In this document: in pieces, positions 5,526 to 6,669 of the stretch
How the letters are laid out: every line of letters starts with the position of its first letter
Position numbering within the stretch: position 1 is the first letter of the stretch
Source of the DNA: Hyphomicrobiales bacterium
GTDB taxonomy: Bacteria > Pseudomonadota > Alphaproteobacteria > Rhizobiales > JAUVMS01
Assembly: GCA_030600135.1 (NCBI GenBank)
Contig: JAUVMS010000191.1
Coordinates: 1 to 6,669 of the forward strand
Length of the DNA stretch: 6,669 bases
Direction: 5' to 3'
Program-made: the position numbers and the translations under genes
The notes under the pieces: generated by a model
The model's database searches: none
What the model saw: only the letters and a program-made list of their open reading frames with translations
Told to the model about the DNA's origin: nothing

Positions 5526-6330
5526 CTATGAACCGCAAGCGTGGCTGATTACGGCCTTGCCGCCGGACATTCCAACGAAGCTGATTTGGCAACGCTTGCC
5601 GTCGAACCGGAAGCGCTTTGGCGCGCCCTTGGCGAGTTCGTAAAGCTTGCCACCGAGACCGACGCGAACTTTGTCACCCTCCGGATAGACAAATGCAAGG
5701 ACCACATTGAGCTTTTTGTCGACCAGCCATGCACTTTGGGCCACTGAAAGTTTGACACCATCCAGTTCGGGCTCAGTCGCGGCTGCGGCGCTGGTCGCCT
5801 CTGTCGACTTTGACGCGGACTCGGTTGCCTTGGTCGCCATTGCCAGCTTGGCAACAAGCATCTTGAGCTTGGCTTCGATCTCCGCCACGCGATCGACAAT
5901 TACGTTGCGGGCACTTTCAGCGGCGCTTTCAACCTCGCCGACATTGCCGGTGACCGATTTGACCTCGCTCATCAAGGTTTGCAGTTCGGTCGAAAGGCCG
6001 CTGACCTTGCCGCTCAGCGGCGTCGTGGATTGCTCGAGATTTGCAAGCTTGCTTTCGAAGTCAGTGACTTTTCCTTCAAAGCCAGTGACCTTTCCTTCGA
6101 AGCTGTCGACTTTGCCGGCGACACTATCGACCTTGCCTGCGACGTTATCAACTTTGCCGGTCGACTTGCCGAGATCAGTAATCTTGGAGTCGAGATCCTT
6201 TATGCGCGCCTCAAATTTCTCCTTCAGTTCGTCGACCTCAGACCCCCCCCGAGCTGAAGAACAGGGCACCGAGTACCAGGCCAAGGAGCCCGACGATCAC
6301 CAATCCGATATTTCCCTTTAGAAAGTCCAT
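5526..6330 (-). CDS. Membrane-anchored coiled-coil protein, frame split at a G8 tract
   Basis: ATG 6330, with GGGGTG six bases upstream (6337-6342), opens a frame with a Lys, then a hydrophobic anchor (residues 7-25: NIGLVIVGLLGLVLGALFF). That frame reaches TGA at 6238-6240 after 30 codons. The other 238 residues lie in another frame. Counting seven instead of eight G's at 6243-6250 joins them into 267 residues. Residues 30-58 are helical; 59-93 carry GKV repeats every seven residues (GKVDNVA, GKVDSVA, GKVDSFE, GKVTGFE, GKVTDFE); a further coiled coil runs to about 165; an Ala/Ser/Thr/Glu linker covers 166-188. A compact, probably beta-rich C-terminal domain (190-267) has two cysteines (247, 265), possibly a disulfide. 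Charge places the C-terminal side in the periplasm. The family is not recognised; similar short C-terminal domains occur in alphaproteobacterial coiled-coil proteins as I recall. Alternatively translation could begin downstream without the anchor, but only a TTG (6284) without purpose is offered. Confidence 0.75.
6055..6159 (-). repeat. Five degenerate 21-bp tandem repeats coding GKV heptads
   Basis: Units of exactly 21 bases lie at 6055-6075, 6076-6096, 6097-6117, 6118-6138 and 6139-6159. The first two differ at only a few positions; the others are more diverged. Each codes for one seven-residue unit of the form G-K-V-(D/T)-x-(V/F)-(A/E). The repeat keeps the coiled-coil register, so copy number could change without breaking the frame. 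Confidence 0.75.
6243..6250 (-). repeat. Homopolymer tract, G8 on the coding strand
   Basis: Eight C's on the plus strand (eight G's in the mRNA) sit just after the membrane-anchor codons of the coiled-coil gene, at exactly the point where the reading frame is lost. Seven G's would restore it. It is a candidate slippage site and equally a typical place for a sequencing error. Confidence 0.85.
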
Positions 6331-6509
6331 GCTTTGCACCCCAAACCTGCTGATACGCTGAATTTGTCGGAAGATTATGTTGCGGCGAACAAATTGCCCT
6401 GACTTGGCCTAAGCTTCAAGGGGCCGACGGAGCAACAGTTCCTAGCCTTATAGTCCATGATCGCCTGCCGCCGAGTGGATGAGGCTCGTGTAAGGCGGAA
6501 GCGGCCCTG

Positions 6510-6669
6510 TCAAACGAGATCGGGATACTCAGCCATAATCTCGCGCCGCATCGTCTCAATATCATCCTCGCTTCGCGCCTCTCGAGGGCGCGAAATGCTA
6601 TATACCCCACGTACTCTTGCCGGCCGTGCGCAGAGCATGATCAGCCTGTCGCCAAGCTGCAAGGCTTCG
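6510..6669 (-). CDS. ABC transporter ATP-binding protein, NitT/TauT type, C-terminal end (partial)
   Basis: The minus-strand frame entering at the window edge codes for 52 residues (after a partial codon) before TGA at 6510-6512. It opens with EALQLGDRLIMLCARPARVR, which is what follows the switch-region 'TH..EA' in nitrate/sulfonate/taurine importer ATPases (SsuB/TauB/NrtD-like; typical form EA..LADRV.VLS.RPGRI). It continues with SISRPREARSEDD and ETMRREIMAEYPDLV, the usual position of the PRPR motif and terminal helix. The nucleotide-binding motifs lie outside the window. The stop lies 179 bases upstream of the coiled-coil gene's start on the same strand. That gap shows no gene and no convincing terminator. 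The substrate cannot be inferred from this tail. Confidence 0.7.
   Translation of the reverse strand, partial: EALQLGDRLIMLCARPARVRGVYSISRPREARSEDDIETMRREIMAEYPDLV

Noticed and set aside
5707..6321. 204-codon plus-strand open frame rich in Ser, Thr and Leu
   Set aside because: It is the antisense shadow of the coiled-coil gene; its repeats mirror the heptads on the other strand, and it has no recognisable start signal.
6420..6509. GGGCCG / CGGCCC complementary segments after the partial ABC gene
   Set aside because: A six-base stem with a loop of some 75 bases and no T-run is not a believable terminator.
6416..6610. 64-codon minus-strand open frame
   Set aside because: It overlaps, in another frame, the ABC ATPase tail, which has a clear family pattern and its own stop at 6510.

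Overview
The window looks like a chromosomal stretch from a moderately GC-rich proteobacterium, most likely an alphaproteobacterium. That guess rests on gene content (PHA synthase, E. coli-like FadD, a Ped/PQQ-type ABC exporter, a NitT/TauT-type ATPase) and protein style; nothing here fixes a genus. There is no sign of phage, transposon, CRISPR, rRNA or tRNA.

Layout. On the minus strand at the left edge is the N-terminal part of a polyhydroxyalkanoate synthase (phaC, start 411). Its reading frame is cut by an in-frame TAG at 7-9, while the homologous sequence seems to resume after it. Upstream of it on the same strand is an intact long-chain acyl-CoA ligase, fadD (706-2340), so fatty-acid activation sits next to PHA polymerisation. 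The 2341-3117 stretch holds no convincing gene, but contains a long hairpin (2970-3019) and a second small one (3034-3052), both folding better as plus-strand RNA. A small ABM-fold protein gene (3118-3480, minus) follows.

A 366-bp divergent promoter region (3481-3846) separates it from a two-gene plus-strand operon (3847-5438). This encodes the ATPase and ABC-2 permease of an exporter of the type associated with PQQ-dependent alcohol dehydrogenases (PedC type). The genes overlap by ATGA and end at a good intrinsic terminator with eight T's. No PQQ gene is visible in the window.

Convergent to that operon is a minus-strand gene (5526-6330) for a membrane-anchored coiled-coil protein with 7-residue repeats. 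As written it is frameshifted at a run of eight G's (C8 at 6243-6250 on the plus strand): the membrane anchor is in one frame and the rest in another, and removing one G gives a clean 267-residue protein. At the right edge is the C-terminal end (52 residues) of a NitT/TauT/SsuB-like ABC ATPase, a partial gene with no start inside the window.

The most interesting points are the G8 tract that splits the coiled-coil gene (phase variation, slippage or sequencing error), the amber codon inside phaC, the strong plus-strand hairpin in the gene-free stretch, and the apparently orphan Ped-type exporter.
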